A stretch of DNA of 29,296 nucleotides, taken from contig MCFG01000227.1 of assembly GCA_002104895.1 (NCBI GenBank), positions 82,501-111,796 on the forward strand. Reading direction: 5' to 3'. The notes beneath the pieces are model-generated. The model ran no database searches. It saw nothing but the letters and a program-made list of their open reading frames with translations, and had not been told where the DNA came from. Origin of the DNA: Anaeromyces robustus (Eukaryota > Neocallimastigomycota > Neocallimastigomycetes > Neocallimastigales > Neocallimastigaceae). The position numbers and the translations under genes were made by a program. Each line of letters starts with the position of its first letter. Within the stretch, counting starts at the first letter, position 1. Positions 14,289 to 24,396 of this stretch are shown here, one piece after another.

Positions 14289-15424
14289 CTTGATTTGATT
14301 TTATAAATTTGTTTTCCGTCTCGATCAATATAAAATTTTTTTTTAAATAAATCTTTCTAAATTTTTTTTTATGATATTTATCTTAAAGTAAATTAGCTTA
14401 TTTTTCAATTTAGAAAAGGAAGCGTCCTCACTTACTTAAAATTATATATATAAAAAAAAATTTATTTTTTACTTTAAAAGTTTATTTAAAAAAAAAACTT
14501 ATTAATTAAAACAAAAAATAAAAATAACTTGAAAAAAAAAAAAAAAAAAAAAAAAGGAAAACATTCTTTTTTTATTCTTTTTATTTACAAAAAAAAAAAA
14601 TTTTTTTTTAAAATAATTTTAACCAATAATAATTGTTACACAATAAAAAAAAAAAAGGTGTTAATTATTATTATTATTATTATTATTAAATACTTATTCT
14701 TAATAATTAAAAAAAAAAAATTGTTTTAAGGATATACATTGTAATTAATGTAATAAAATGTAAATTTAATGTATTAATATTTTGTGGCAAATGTGGCTTA
14801 TATATATTATTTTATAACATATAATTAAAAATTTAAATACATATTGAATAATTTAGTAATTACTTTTTTGGTTTTTCTTTTGTGCTAATTTTTTTTTTTT
14901 TAAATAATATGTTTTATTGTAAATTTTTTTTATAATTTATTATTTTATTTTTAGTTTAATGAATATAAATAAATATAAATTATTTTATTTTATTTTAAAG
15001 TTATGTAGAATAAAAAAAAATTAAAATTGAAATAGATAATAAAAGCAAAAGATAATTCTTTTTTAAAAGAAAAAAAGAAAAAAAATTAAAATAAAAAAAA
15101 AAACAAGATAAATTATAGCAACAAGAATGAATAATAATATAAATAATAATAAAAGGCATTATATATTATAAATTAATTTATAATTTATAATATATATAAT
15201 TTTTATTATATATAAAACTAATAATATAATAATTAATAATTAATTTAGATTTTAAACGGTTAATATATTTTAAGAAAAAAAAAAATTCAAAATAAAAGAA
15301 AAAAAAAAAACTTTTTTTTTTTTTTCGTTAATAATAAATAGATGATTTTGTATAATTTAAAATTTATATATTTTATCACTTTATCATTTTTTCTTTTCTC
15401 TTTTCTTTCTTTCTTTTTTTTTCT
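14289..15424. promoter_or_regulatory. Upstream region of ubiquitin-S27a, 3' flank of WDR75 gene
   Basis: No gene is seen in this 1.1-kb stretch between two minus-strand genes. The S27a promoter should lie at its left end. The clearest non-A/T island is at about 14416-14437, reading TAAGTGAGGACGCTTCC on the minus strand, about 130-150 bp before the ATG. The bases next to the ATG also include a GTTTTCCGTCTCGATC segment (14310-14327, + strand), probably in the leader. The rest is A/T runs, with a near-palindromic ATTATAAATTAATTTATAAT at about 15168-15195. Confidence 0.45.
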
Positions 15425-18400
15425 TTAAGCTTTAAATTCTTTTGTTATTAATTTATCAAATATATTATCCATAAATGTAAGATCTTGTTTCTTACTTTCA
15501 CCCTTCATATTTATTGACTTTTTCACTGGATCTGATTTTTTATTAACTTTTTCTTCTTCCTTTGGTTTTTCAATTTCCCTATTTAAAAAAATAAAATAAA
15601 TATAAAATAAAATAAAATAAAATAAAATAAAATAAAATAAAATAAAATAAAATAATTTTTTTTTTATTAATAATAAATATTCATTAATAATTTTCTTTTT
15701 ATTATTATATACGTTATCAATTTATAATATATTTATAATAAACTTACTTCTTTTCTTTTTCTTCTTCTTCTTTTTTAGTTTTAATTATTTCTTTTTTATC
15801 CATACAATTATTCATAAAGACTTCAAATGGTGTAGATAATGAAACCATAATATGAGATGATAATGTTGAAGCAAATGGTGATGATTTATTATCAAATGTC
15901 TTTTTCTTTCTTACTATTTCTTTTTCTTCTTCTTCATCAATATTAATATCATCATCATTATCATCATTATTAGATGTTATAGAAATCTTACCAAACATAG
16001 AATTAAATAATTCTTGTTGAGCTTCAAGATTATTATTGTTGTTATTATTATTTCCTGAATCTTCTTCATCATTATCATGAGTAAATTGAATAATTTCAGA
16101 TTTGGAACGATTTAAAAGTTTTAGAGAGAAATCATCACTCATATATAATACAAAAGAACCTTCTTCTTTATCTGGTAAATAAATTAATGAACGATATGGT
16201 TTATCATTAACACGGAAACATGATAATGGGAAATAATAATTTGGATCAAATATTAAAAGATAAAATCCTTCAAAATCATCTTGTGGTTGTGATTTAACAC
16301 CAATCATAAATTGATTAGTATATGGATCTAAAATTAATTGATCTACATTTAAACGATAACACCAACAAACTGAACAAGTTAATAAACTCCAAACATATAA
16401 ATAATTATTACTATTAGCAACAATATAATAAGAATTTGGAATAAAATGCATATTAAGAATTGGTTCCTTTTGTGGTGAATAAGATAATACATATTGAAGT
16501 GTATTTGTATATGGATTCCATAATGAAATTTCTTGTTCTGCTACTACAGCTAATACAGAACCATCATCAGAAAAGGAAACTTCACCTAATTTCTTATTTT
16601 TATATTCACATACAGAACGACAATTCCATGAATAATTTGGATTATTTTTGGTAGGTTGAACTAATTGCCAAATTTTAAATTTTCTATCTTGACCAGAGGT
16701 AACTAAAAGTGGGGTATTCTCATTTTCAGGACTATTATTAAATTTCATGGAATGAACAAATCCTTTACCATGTGGATTATCAATTTGGGTATTTTGAACA
16801 TATTCTTGAATATCTTCATTAAATTGCCAAATTTTTAAAGAAGTTTCTACTGGGAAATATTTATCTTCACGTGTATCAACTGTAGCTAACCATTTACCAT
16901 TAGCACTAAAAACAGCTAAAGTTATAATTGGTTTTCTTATCTTTTCATCTTCTATTCTTGATATATAATTACGTGAAACTACTGTAAGTTCATTTGACAT
17001 TTTTTGATTTTTAATATCATAAAATTGAAGAGATCTTTCACATTTTGTAACAAGGAAATGATGACGTGGTTCAACTACTAATTCTACGGCTTGTTTATAT
17101 ATAACAGGTGATTCAGCAGATAAAATATTTTCTTTAAATGATGCCATTTTAATACCACTAAAGGTTTGCTTTATATTCATATCAGAAGATGTAATAATGT
17201 GAATTGTACTGTCTTCTAAATATGTGGCAAATAAAGTATTACTTCCATTAATTGAAATAGATTGAATTGGAGCACCAAGTCTTGGAATAAAACTCTTCTT
17301 TCTAGTTTCTAATTGCCAAATAACTAATACAGCTTCTTCACCACCAGACATTAAATAATATCCTAATATTAAAAAAAAAAATTTTTTTTTGTTGAATTTC
17401 ATAATTTTATTTATATAATGACATTGATTTTAATTATAATGATTATAATTATGACAATGATTATGATTATGATTATGATTATGATTATGATTATGATAAT
17501 AATGATTATTTTTATATTAATAATAAAATATAATATATATGATAAAATACAATAAAATGCATAATATTAATAAATTATATATTTTAAAGATAAATTTATT
17601 TTTATATAGATTATTACCATCTGATGTAAATTTCATAGTTCTGACACCATGAGAGTGCCAGTGCATTGTAGATTCAACATAATTGTTACTATTAAAGTAT
17701 TCACCAAGACAATATCTGTTATTTTTAAAATAATAATAATATATAATTATATAATTAATATATGTATATTTCTTATAATATAATTTTTTGTATATTTTTT
17801 AAAAAATAAGAAAAAATTAAACAAAAAAATTACATTAAAGTAATGGCACCAATATTATTTCCTAAGACGATATAATAATTTTTTGGGTGGAAAGCAAATG
17901 TTGTTATAATTTCATTATGTTTAATACTATTTTTATTATTATTATTATTTATAGAAATCGTGAATATTTATAAAAGATTTATTAAAATTATATTATAATT
18001 ATAATAATTTAATAATTAAAAAAAAAAAAATAATTATATTAATTATCAATATATAGTTTATAATATTTTTTTATAAAAAAAATTAATATGCAATATTTAC
18101 ATTTTTTCTGTGTATGTTTTATTAAACGAATTTAATAATAAAACTTCGTTATTACTAATAATAGCAATATATTTTCCATTTGTTGATACTTCAAAAAAGT
18201 CAAATTTATTAATTTTTATTACTTTTTGACATTTTTTATCCTTAAGGTTATATAAATATAATACATATTCATTATCAGCTATTATTAATAAAAAAAAAAA
18301 AAGAGAAAGAAATACATAAATAATTTTTAACAAATAATATATATATTAGTATTATTATTAAATCATATTTATAAAAATGATAATAATATAAAAGTTAGTT

Positions 18401-19212
18401 AAACAAAATATTTTTAACAAATATATTACCAGAAATTGAAACAAAATATGCATTTACTGGATCTTTTTCAATAAATTTGAATTGTCTAACATTAAAATTC
18501 AATTTCCAAGACTATAAAATTAAATATTAAATAGAAATATTAAATATAATTGAATAAAAAAATAAATGATTAAAAAATATATATTCACAAAATTAATATT
18601 TAAATTAATGTTAAATAAAATTAAAATTATAATTATTAAAAAAATCAATTCTATTTCGCTAAATAATTAATAATAAAATATATCAATATGAAATGAAATA
18701 GATTATAATATCATACGTTAACCAATGAAGAATCTTGAATATTCCAATGCTGTATAATACCATTTGATAATACTGTATAAATGTGATTTGGTATAGTTTG
18801 ATCTAATTGTAATGCTACTATTGAAACATTAGCATCTTCAACTGTTTTTATTGATTTAATTAAAAATCCCGTTACTATACTTTGTATCGTTATATTTCTT
18901 CCTGAGGCACAAATTATATATCTTTTAATTTTTATTTTTTATAAAATATTTAAAATATATATATAAAAATATAATAATTATAATAATAGTAATAATAATA
19001 TTAAAATATAATAATTTTAGTTAATAAAAATTACTTCATATTTTTAATATTATAAGATATATATAATAACCAATTGTTGCATTTATAAATATATATATAT
19101 AAAATTGAAAAATTTCCAATTATAAAATTTCAAATTACTTTGAATCATTTGAAAAGACTGGTGGTAAATTTATTGAAAAACTACCAACAACAGTTGTACC
19201 AGTAACTTCCAT
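15425..19212 (-). CDS. wdr75: WDR75 / Utp17 (Nan1) homologue, SSU-processome WD40 protein
   Basis: Eight exons on the minus strand: 19139-19212, 18717-18921, 18430-18511, 18101-18278, 17834-17926, 17618-17715, 15748-17362, 15425-15578. Phase is kept throughout, giving 832 aa; human WDR75 is 830. Family matches: PPVFSNDSKYIICASGRN at the start, STMHWHSHGVRTMKFTSDG, YYLMSGGEEAVLVIWQ, FIPRLGAPIQSISI, ANGKWLATVDTR and LLVTSGQDRKFKIWQ. These are blades of two WD40 propellers over residues about 1-660. An acidic/Asn segment near 670-690 and a short helical block (SPFASTLSSHIMVSLSTPFE) match the C-terminal part of WDR75. The tail is Lys/Glu-rich, a likely nucleolar signal. The protein belongs to the t-UTP/UtpA module that binds nascent pre-rRNA and is needed for early 18S processing and Pol I transcription. 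Exon 7 is very long; intron 6 carries an (ATTATG)n repeat. Confidence 0.93.
17449..17505. repeat. (ATTATG)n repeat inside WDR75 intron 6
   Basis: About six ATTATG hexamers with degenerate ATTATA/ACAATG units at both ends, within the 255-nt intron 17363-17617. The unit has CATAAT on the transcribed strand. Confidence 0.85.
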
Positions 19213-20536
19213 TTTTAGTTTATTGTATTATTATTTATTACTTTTAATAGTGAATTATTGAAATTACAAATTAAAAATCCTATTGTTCTTTTTTGGATTA
19301 AATTTTATAATGTATGAATAAATTAATCTTTATTTTTTACTAATAATGATATAGATATATATAAAAATAATGAATAGGAATAAAAAATCTATATTTCTAT
19401 AATAAACACATAATATAAATAATTATAAATTAAATATTATAAATTAAATAAATTATAAAAAAATGGAATTATAAAAAAACAAAAAATGTTAATTTAAAAT
19501 GTATATATAAAAAAAAAAAAAAAAGTTAAAATGATATAATATAAAATTATTTAGTAACACTTTTTTTTTTTTTTAATATTTCTTCTTATTATTTATTAAA
19601 TAATATGTTTTTTTTTTTTTTTTAATATTTATATTAAATTATTATTTATTATTATTTTATATAAAAATTTTTTTTTTATTTTAAAAAAAAATTATAAATT
19701 TAATTCTTATATATTACAATATATTAATAATATATTAATAATATATTATTATATAAAATATATAATATATTTCAATTATCCATCAGTAAAAAAAAAAAAA
19801 TTAAAAATTAAGTAAAAGAAAATATTTATTAAAAAAACCAATATATTTAAAATATTAAAAATTGTTTCTTATCACCTTCGTTTCTTTTTACTCTCTATAT
19901 AAAATATTATCGATATAAAAGGATTGTAATATTATAATAATATAATGATAACTTTTATTATTACGATATATACACTATTGAAAAATAAAATCTACTTCTT
20001 TTTACTATATATTTATAATTAATATTATAAATTTTTATTTTTTTTTTTTTTTTTAAAATTTGATTTTTTAATTTTATTGGTTAAAATGTTAAAATTCTTT
20101 ATTTATAATAAATTTTCGCCAATCAAGAATTAAAATATTATTTATATATTTTTATTTTAATTATAAAACATTATAAATTAATGTATTTTAATCATTAAAA
20201 CACGTGTATTATTAATAGACACATGTTTTAAAAATATTTATGATTATTATAATACGATATTTCAAAAATATTTATGATTATTATAAGAGGTATCAAAGTA
20301 TATGTATGCTTATTAAATAAATTGATTCTTTACATCTAATAATTTAAAAATAAACTGAATTCTATTAAATAATAAATTAGTATATAATAAAAAAAAATGC
20401 AATATTAATAATTAAAAACATATATTTATATATACAAGCATGAATAATTATTTTCTTTTTCCTTTTCTCTAAAAAAAAAAAAAAAATAAATTATATTGTT
20501 AATATGTTAATATAAAACTATTATTAACAAAAATAA
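19213..20536. other. Intergenic region between POP5 3' end and WDR75 5' end
   Basis: Both neighbours are on the minus strand, so this 1.3 kb holds the WDR75 promoter (right of 19212) and the POP5 3' flank. It is A/T-rich with oligo-T runs near 19560-19680 and 20040. A pair of 23-bp direct repeats lies at 20230-20252 and 20264-20286. Just left of them is an imperfect inverted repeat, AAAACACGTGT ... ACACATGTTTT, at about 20198-20229. No gene is recognised. Confidence 0.65.
20198..20286. repeat. Inverted repeat followed by two 23-bp direct repeats
   Basis: AAAACACGTGT at about 20198 faces ACACATGTTTT ending at 20229 (10 of 11 pairs). Then a 23-bp unit beginning AAAAATATTTATGATT occurs perfectly at 20230-20252 and 20264-20286, start to start 34 bp. 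The CACGTG core is an E-box-like hexamer. Function unknown. Confidence 0.6.
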
Positions 20537-21162
20537 TCAAATTTCAATAGACATTATGTCATTATATGATTTTTGTATATGCCCTTCTAAATCAAAATTA
20601 TCATTATTTGAATCTTTATAATAAAAAATAATAATAAAAAAAGAAGTAAAATTATTAATAGAACTATTCTTGATAAAAATTAACTTATTTATAAATATAA
20701 AAATATCAAAATATAAAATGGTTCATACTTTTTCTTTTAGATAATTGTGAATAAATTAATAGTAATTGTTCTTGGTCATATTTTATTGCTGCTTTTTGTG
20801 TAGATTTGATAGTTCCTTTAAGTAATGAAATTTATTATATATATAAAATATAATGGGGTTAATTACACGACTTTATTATAAATTATTTTTCATATAAAAT
20901 ATATAAAAAATATAAAAGTATATTTTATATATAATAAAAATAAAATATAAGTAAAAATTTTACCCCCAACATGTAAAACTCTAACTAAGCATCTATTATT
21001 TTGTATATTATTAATAAATGTTAAACTTGCCCATATCATATTAAATTGTTTCCTTGAAGAACGTAATATACCAATTTTTGTTACGGGACTGAAATATTTC
21101 ACTTTTTTTTAAAAAAATATAAAAAAGTGTAAAAAATAAAATATGACGAATAGCAACCAATC

Positions 21163-21209
<47 letters not shown>

Positions 21210-21449
21210 TATACATATATAAAAAAGATATTAATAAATTAATTAAAATTTACAATTGTTTTATATATGTAACTATATATTACTTGTAAATGACGACTGT
21301 GTTATGCCTATTCCATATGCTCCAAAATTTTGTTCAATTGAAGTTTTAATAGCATTTAAAACAATATTATAATTGATATTTATTTTATTATTTTCATCTT
21401 CATCATATATAATTTCAAATAATATATATCTATTCTTAAACCGAACCAT
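20537..21449 (-). CDS. pop5: POP5, protein subunit of RNase P / RNase MRP
   Basis: Four exons on the minus strand: 21284-21449, 20964-21101, 20729-20815, 20537-20613; 155 aa, close to human POP5 (163). It starts MVRFKNRYILFEI, the hallmark N-terminus of the family (human MVRFKHRYLLCEL). The middle reads KIGILRSSRKQFNMIWASLTFI, then RCLVRVLHVGGTIKSTQKAAI and YDQEQLLLIYSQL; the C-terminus SYNDIMSIEI is also family-like. The exon 2 acceptor was chosen as AAAAG|TGAAATATT, because the closer TTTCAG would bring an immediate stop. POP5 binds the catalytic RNA core in tRNA 5' maturation and pre-rRNA ITS1 cleavage. Intron 1 (21102-21283) holds an (AAT)n run at 21164-21209. The gene is divergent from rps2, 1.66 kb away. 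Confidence 0.93.
21164..21209. repeat. (AAT)n run in POP5 intron 1
   Basis: About fifteen AAT triplets within the first intron. Probably length-variable. Confidence 0.9.
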
Positions 21450-21825
21450 AGTAATTTATCCTATAAAATATTAAAAAACAGGAAGGAATAAAAAAATTGA
21501 AAGTTTAATATTAGTTTTATATATATATATATATATGAATATATGACTTTAATAAAAAATATATAAAAAAAAAAGAAATATTGATAATATATTTAAATAA
21601 AAACATATAATAATTATTAACAATTAGTATTCTAATAAATTCTTATTAAAATATTTATACTTATATACATATATATAAATGCTACATCATATCAATTAGT
21701 TATAATATATCAATTTGTTATATATTAATTTCTAAAATAATAATTTCTTTCTTAAAAGGTATTATTTACAAATTTATATATATATATTATATTATTTATA
21801 TTTATATAAACGTCTTATATAACAT

Positions 21826-22215
21826 TTAATTTTAATAAATTTCTGAAATGTTTGAATTTTTTTCAAATGTATGTTTTTTTAATAATATTTTCTTTCAACA
21901 ATATTTTTAATAAATTTCTGAAATGTTTGAATTTTTTACAAAGTATTATTTATATAAACGTCTTATATAATATTTAATTTTAAGAAATTTCTGAAATGTT
22001 TGAATTTTTTTCAAATGTATGTTTTTTTAATAATATTTTTTAATTATATGCCTGAATTTTAAGAAATTTCTGAAATGTTTGAATTTTTTTCAAATGTATG
22101 TTTTTTTAATAATATTTTTTCAATTATATGCCTGAATTTTAATAAATTTCTGAAATGAATTTTTTACAAATGTATGTTTTTTTAATAAGATTTTTTTAAC
22201 AGTATCCCTGAATTT
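21826..22215. repeat. Minisatellite, about five units with internal palindromes
   Basis: The unit is about 70-80 bp: TTTAATAAATTTCTGAAATG, then TTTGAATTTTTTTCAAATGT, then ATGTTTTTTTAATAATATTTT. Units begin near 21831, 21905, 21977, 22055 and 22135, with a remnant near 22211. Some copies are spaced by TTATATGCCTGAATTT or TATATAAACGTCTTATATAA. Each unit holds two small inverted repeats, ATTTC-T-GAAAT and TTTGAA-N5-TTCAAA. The last unit is shortened. Confidence 0.85.
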
Positions 22216-22336
22216 TAATAAATGTATGTATTTTAATTACCAAGTAATTAATAATAATAAATAACATTTTTACTTTTTAATTAATTATATTTCTTTCTAT
22301 AAAACTTTAAATGAAATTTGTCATATTCAATGAATA

Positions 22337-22377
22337 ACGAATTTTAAATATCAATTAAATACGAATTTCAAATATCA
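22337..22377. repeat. Two 17-bp direct repeats
   Basis: ACGAATTTTAAATATCA at 22337-22353 and ACGAATTTCAAATATCA at 22361-22377, one mismatch, start to start 24 bp. They lie about 730 bp upstream of the rps2 start codon. Confidence 0.7.
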
Positions 22378-22619
22378 GATTTCACAATTAATATAAATAT
22401 TTATTTTATATCCTGTTAATTAAATATTCAATAGTATTAAGTACCTTTATTTTATTAATATTGCTTTAATTATATTTAATATTAAGAAATATAAATTATT
22501 TTAAAAGAAAAAAAAATTTAATTTGATAAATATTATATGTATTATTTATCAAACAATTTTAATATTAAATAAAAATTTAATACAATGAAATTATTATATT
22601 AATATTTTATTAATTAGTA

Positions 22620-22830
22620 ATTATTAATTTTTTATTTATTAATTAAATTTATTTATTTATTTATTTATTAATATATTGATTAATTTATTTATTAATTTTT
22701 ATCTATTTATATATTTATTTTTATCTATTTATTTATTTATATATTTACTTATTTATATATTTACTTATTTATTTATTGATTTATTTACTCATTTACTTAT
22801 TTATATATTTATTTAATATTTATTTTTATT
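22620..22830. repeat. Degenerate (TTTA)n array
   Basis: ATTTATTTATTTATTA units with frequent single-base variants (TTAC, TTGA, TTTTA). The variants suggest an older array than the pure microsatellites elsewhere in the window. Confidence 0.85.
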
Positions 22831-22858
22831 TCATTAAATAGGTTTAATAATTTTATTG

Positions 22859-22898
22859 TGATTGGTATTTAATATAAATATTCATCATATGATTGGTA
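22859..22898. promoter_or_regulatory. Twin TGATTGGTA boxes upstream of rps2
   Basis: The nonamer TGATTGGTA occurs at 22859-22867 and 22890-22898, 31 bp apart, about 210-250 bp before the rps2 ATG. It contains an inverted CCAAT core. A CCAAT-type activator site is plausible for a highly expressed gene but is inferred from spacing and sequence only. Confidence 0.4.
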
Positions 22899-23002
22899 AA
22901 AATTATAAAAAAATTTATCAATAAGTATACCGATGAATGAGAAAAATTAGTTCTCTCTCTTTCAAGCTTTTTTTATATTAAAAATTTGCTTATAGATTAA
23001 AC

Positions 23003-23105
23003 GTAAATATTATTTTTTATTGTTAAATTGAATTTTTATATGTATTAATGGATTGATAATAATAGAGATGTATTAAATATGTATTTTTATTCTATATTAT
23101 AATAG
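23003..23105 (+). other. Probable 5'-leader intron of rps2 ending at the ATG
   Basis: A good donor, AAAC|GTAAAT, lies at 23003. The sequence then runs A/T-rich to TATAATAG at 23098-23105, and the ATG follows immediately. The 103-nt length and composition fit dictyostelid introns. No in-frame ATG exon is seen upstream, so the first exon would be untranslated. Confidence 0.5.
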
Positions 23106-23870
23106 ATGGCGGACCAAAATCCGACCGAAGGTCAACAACGTGGTTTCGGACGTGCTCGTCGCGGTGGACGTGACCGTGGAAAGAACGATGACAAGGGTAA
23201 GTGGGTTCCAGTTACTAAACTTGGTCGTTTAGTTAACGCTGGTTTAATTAACTCCATTGAAGAAATCTACTTATTCTCTCTTCCAATCAAGGAATACCAA
23301 ATTGTCGACTACTTCCTCAAGAACTTAAAGGATGAAGTTATGAAGATCATGCCAGTTCAAAAGCAAACTCGTGCCGGTCAAAGAACTCGTTTCAAGGCTT
23401 TCGTCCTTATTGGTGATCACAACGGTCACGTTGGTCTTGGTGTCAAGTGCTCTAAGGAAGTTGCTACCTCTATTCGTGGTGCCATTATTCTTGCTAAGTT
23501 AAGTATTGTTCCAGTTCGTCGTGGTTACTGGGGTACTGTTCTTGGAGATCCACACACTGTCCCAAGTAAGGTTACTGGTAAATGTGGTTCTGTTATCTGT
23601 AGATTAGTTCCAGCTCCACGTGGTACTGGTATTGTTGCTGCTCCAACTCCAAAGAAGGTTCTTCAACTCGCTGGTATTCAAGATGTTTACACTACTTCAC
23701 GTGGTTCTACCCGTACCTTAGGTAACTTCGTCAAGGCTACTTTCGCTGCCATTGCCGATACTTACTCTTACCTTACTCCAGATCTCTGGGCCGAAACTGC
23801 CTTCAACCCAGTTCCATTCGAAGAACACTCTCAATTCTTAGCTGAAACCACTAAGAAGTCCTACTATTAG
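23106..23870 (+). CDS. rps2: 40S ribosomal protein S2 (uS5)
   Basis: Single coding exon, 254 aa. A Gly/Arg-rich N-terminus ([15 protein letters not shown], residues 12-27) is typical of eukaryotic S2 and of arginine methylation sites. The uS5 N-terminal double-stranded-RNA-binding-like domain spans about 80-145 ([38 protein letters not shown]). The C-terminal uS5 domain (about 160-235) follows, with [18 protein letters not shown]. uS5 lies at the mRNA entry of the small subunit and affects decoding accuracy. Codons are strongly biased to C-ending and preferred forms (AAG, ATC, TTC, GGT), as in S27a, so the exon is far richer in G+C than its surroundings. Possible AATAAA at 23922. Confidence 0.98.
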   Translation: MADQNPTEGQQRGFGRARRGGRDRGKNDDKGKWVPVTKLGRLVNAGLINSIEEIYLFSLPIKEYQIVDYFLKNLKDEVMKIMPVQKQTRAGQRTRFKAFVLIGDHNGHVGLGVKCSKEVATSIRGAIILAKLSIVPVRRGYWGTVLGDPHTVPSKVTGKCGSVICRLVPAPRGTGIVAAPTPKKVLQLAGIQDVYTTSRGSTRTLGNFVKATFAAIADTYSYLTPDLWAETAFNPVPFEEHSQFLAETTKKSYY

Positions 23871-24219
23871 ATTATTTGATTTATAAATGATCTTCTAAAG
23901 TAAAAACAATATTTTTAAATTAATAAAAAATTAAAAAAAAAAAAAACGTTAAAACCTCAAATGTCTTGTTTAATTATGTTTATTTATGTGTTGAATATAT
24001 TGTATATATTGTGTTATTATATGAGTTATAAATTATAATATAGTAAAATTTGGTTTGTAATTATTCTTCTGATACTTTAAATTTTAGTTAACAAATTTTG
24101 TATGGACTTTATTGAGAATTTAGGTAGATTATTAAATAATCTACCTAACCTTTTTTGAATTTTTTTGAGTTATTATTGAAAATTTTATTATTGTAATAAT
24201 AAACCATAGTTATCGTAGT
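23871..24219. other. Intergenic region between rps2 and tRNA-Thr
   Basis: It holds the rps2 3' end (AATAAA-like signal at 23922, then an A run to about 23946) and A/T-rich DNA. A near-perfect 29-bp palindrome lies at 24120-24148. No gene is recognised. Confidence 0.7.
24120..24148. repeat. Near-perfect 29-bp palindrome
   Basis: Arms TTAGGTAGATTATT (24120-24133) and its exact reverse complement (24135-24148) around one A. It ends 71 bp before the tRNA gene. Each arm holds four G/C positions, so it is not a simple A/T repeat. Function unknown. Confidence 0.8.
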
Positions 24220-24291
24220 GCCTGCTTGGCTTAGTGGTAGAGCGTCGCTCTTGTAAAGCGAAGGTCGGTGGTTCAATTCCGTCAGAAGGCA
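24220..24291 (+). tRNA. tRNA-Thr (anticodon UGU)
   Basis: 72 nt without intron and without encoded CCA. The cloverleaf is clear. Acceptor GCCTGCT/AGAAGGC with discriminator A; D arm GCTT/GAGC; anticodon stem TCGCT/AGCGA with loop CTTGTAA (anticodon TGT); T arm GGTGG/CCGTC with loop TTCAATT. Internal promoter: A box TGGCTTAGTGG, B box GGTTCAATTCC. An oligo-T run at about 24294-24301 is the Pol III terminator. One acceptor pair is mismatched (G5-A68) and the T stem has two G-U pairs, yet the rest is sound. Confidence 0.95.
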
Positions 24292-24293
24292 TA

Positions 24294-24301
24294 TTTTTTT
24301 T
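24294..24301 (+). terminator. Pol III terminator of tRNA-Thr
   Basis: A run of eight T residues begins two bases past the mature tRNA end, the normal RNA polymerase III stop. Confidence 0.85.
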
Positions 24302-24383
24302 CAATTTTTTTTATTAAATATTTTATATATTTTCATCATTTATATATATATATTAATTAGAAATACATAATATTTATTTTTTG

Positions 24384-24396
24384 CTAATTATTATAT
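24384..24396 (+). repeat. 5' target-site duplication of TRE insertion
   Basis: CTAATTATTATAT, repeated exactly at 26363-26375 after the poly(A) of the element. It starts 92 bp after the last base of tRNA-Thr. Confidence 0.9.

Larger units (their letters stand above)
21450..23105. other. Divergent intergenic region between pop5 and rps2
   Basis: It holds both promoters and no recognisable gene. The left part is A/T-rich and low in structure. A palindromic minisatellite occupies about 21826-22215. Two 17-bp direct repeats (ACGAATTTTAAATATCA-like) lie at 22337-22353 and 22361-22377. A TTTA-type microsatellite covers 22620-22830. Twin TGATTGGTA boxes (22859, 22890) and a CT-rich segment (about 22951-22963) precede the likely rps2 leader intron. 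Confidence 0.7.

Noticed and set aside
16460-16654. Small + strand frame inside the WDR75 gene
   Set aside because: Antisense shadow of exon 7 with no own features.
21091-21102. TTTCAG acceptor for POP5 exon 2
   Set aside because: It would give ATC CCG TAA, an immediate stop. The AAAAG acceptor just upstream keeps frame and family sequence.
21826-22215. CRISPR-like array
   Set aside because: Repeats and spacers are not distinct, unit lengths vary, spacers are themselves repeated, and the genome is eukaryotic.
24220-24291. tRNA-Thr as pseudogene
   Set aside because: Despite one acceptor mismatch, all other stems, A and B boxes, anticodon loop and Pol III terminator are intact.
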